From positions 1 to 6,386 of the forward strand of contig JAFGIT010000134.1 of assembly GCA_016929465.1 (NCBI GenBank): a stretch of 6,386 nt of DNA. Direction: 5' to 3'. Positions 6,199-6,386 of the stretch are shown in pieces (position 1 is the first letter of the stretch; every line of letters starts with the position of its first letter). The DNA is from Candidatus Coatesiibacteriota bacterium (lineage in GTDB: Bacteria; B130-G9). The notes under the pieces are model-generated. The model was not told where the DNA came from and searched no databases. It saw only the letters and a program-made list of their open reading frames with translations. Position numbers and translations under genes: made by a program.

Positions 6199-6386
6199 CT
6201 AAGACCCGTACCTGTAGGTGAAGCCCATGAAGTCCAGTAGAGTGAGGAGGAATTGATTGGCGGTCAGACGGCAGAGCCCTCCCCGCTGGCAGGACCTTTC
6301 CGAATATCCCGACACGTTGTCCGTCAGGACATCCGGCCCGTATATCGTCACCGGGACCGGGTCCGCAGTGTGGTCCCCTACCTCGC
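6199..6386 (-). CDS. apgM: 2,3-bisphosphoglycerate-independent phosphoglycerate mutase, archaeal type, C-terminal fragment
   Basis: Cytosolic glycolytic/gluconeogenic enzyme interconverting 3- and 2-phosphoglycerate, a metal-dependent member of the alkaline phosphatase superfamily. Only the last 61 codons are in the window, read from 6384 to the TAG at 6201-6199; the gene continues beyond the right edge. The peptide begins EVGDHTADPVPVTIYGPDVL, matching the family's conserved H-S/T-x-DPVPV block, whose His is expected to be a metal ligand. It continues with the acidic and glycine-rich YSERSCQRGGLCR and ends DFMGFTYRYGS, a usual ApgM ending (RYG or KYG plus one residue). The full protein is normally about 400 residues. 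It is convergent with the CBS gene, with a 259-base gap between their stop codons. No terminator is obvious downstream of it. The homology is clear despite the short length. Confidence 0.85.
   Translation of the reverse strand, partial: EVGDHTADPVPVTIYGPDVLTDNVSGYSERSCQRGGLCRLTANQFLLTLLDFMGFTYRYGS

Noticed and set aside
5987-6221. Two overlapping plus-strand open frames after the CBS gene
   Set aside because: They begin in or just after the terminator, lack a ribosome binding site, have low-complexity Pro/Arg/Gln-rich products with no domain, and partly overlap the real minus-strand ApgM frame.

Overview
The window reads as a moderately GC-rich bacterial chromosome segment with five protein genes: four on the plus strand and the tail of one entering from the right on the minus strand. 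The combination of an AAA_32/LonC-type protease, an MglA-like small GTPase, a YfhO-like membrane protein and an archaeal-type phosphoglycerate mutase (ApgM) is reminiscent of Deltaproteobacteria-like lineages or uncultured candidate phyla. That placement rests on gene content only. There is no rRNA, tRNA, CRISPR array, transposase or phage gene, and nothing else suggests a mobile island.

Layout from left to right. Positions 1-1641 hold the C-terminal two thirds or so of a Lon-family ATP-dependent protease with its Ser-Lys dyad; the 5' end lies outside the window. A 175-base gap holds a TATAAT box and a strong ribosome binding site. Positions 1817-4747 encode a large polytopic membrane protein of the YfhO/GT-C type with an extracytoplasmic domain and a C-terminal TPR tail. 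Four bases later (4752-5333) comes a small Ras/MglA-like GTPase; the two genes almost certainly form an operon. A 222-base gap (5334-5555) carries a good sigma70-type promoter and a cluster of CACAA/TTGTG motifs. It is followed by a stand-alone two-CBS-domain protein (5556-5939) and a rho-independent terminator. After a gap containing a degenerate palindromic hairpin, the last 188 bases encode, on the minus strand, the C-terminus of ApgM, a glycolytic phosphoglycerate mutase.

How the genes may work together. The membrane protein/GTPase pair is the most interesting unit. A GT-C-like envelope enzyme carrying a TPR docking tail is co-transcribed with a GTPase that keeps the P-loop and the NKxD guanine-specificity motif but has lost the glycine of the switch II PxGQ-type motif. 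This suggests, as inference only, a nucleotide-controlled partner for an envelope glycosylation or polymer step. The CBS protein has its own promoter and terminator and looks like an independently regulated adenylate-sensing module. The protease and ApgM are probably unrelated housekeeping neighbours.
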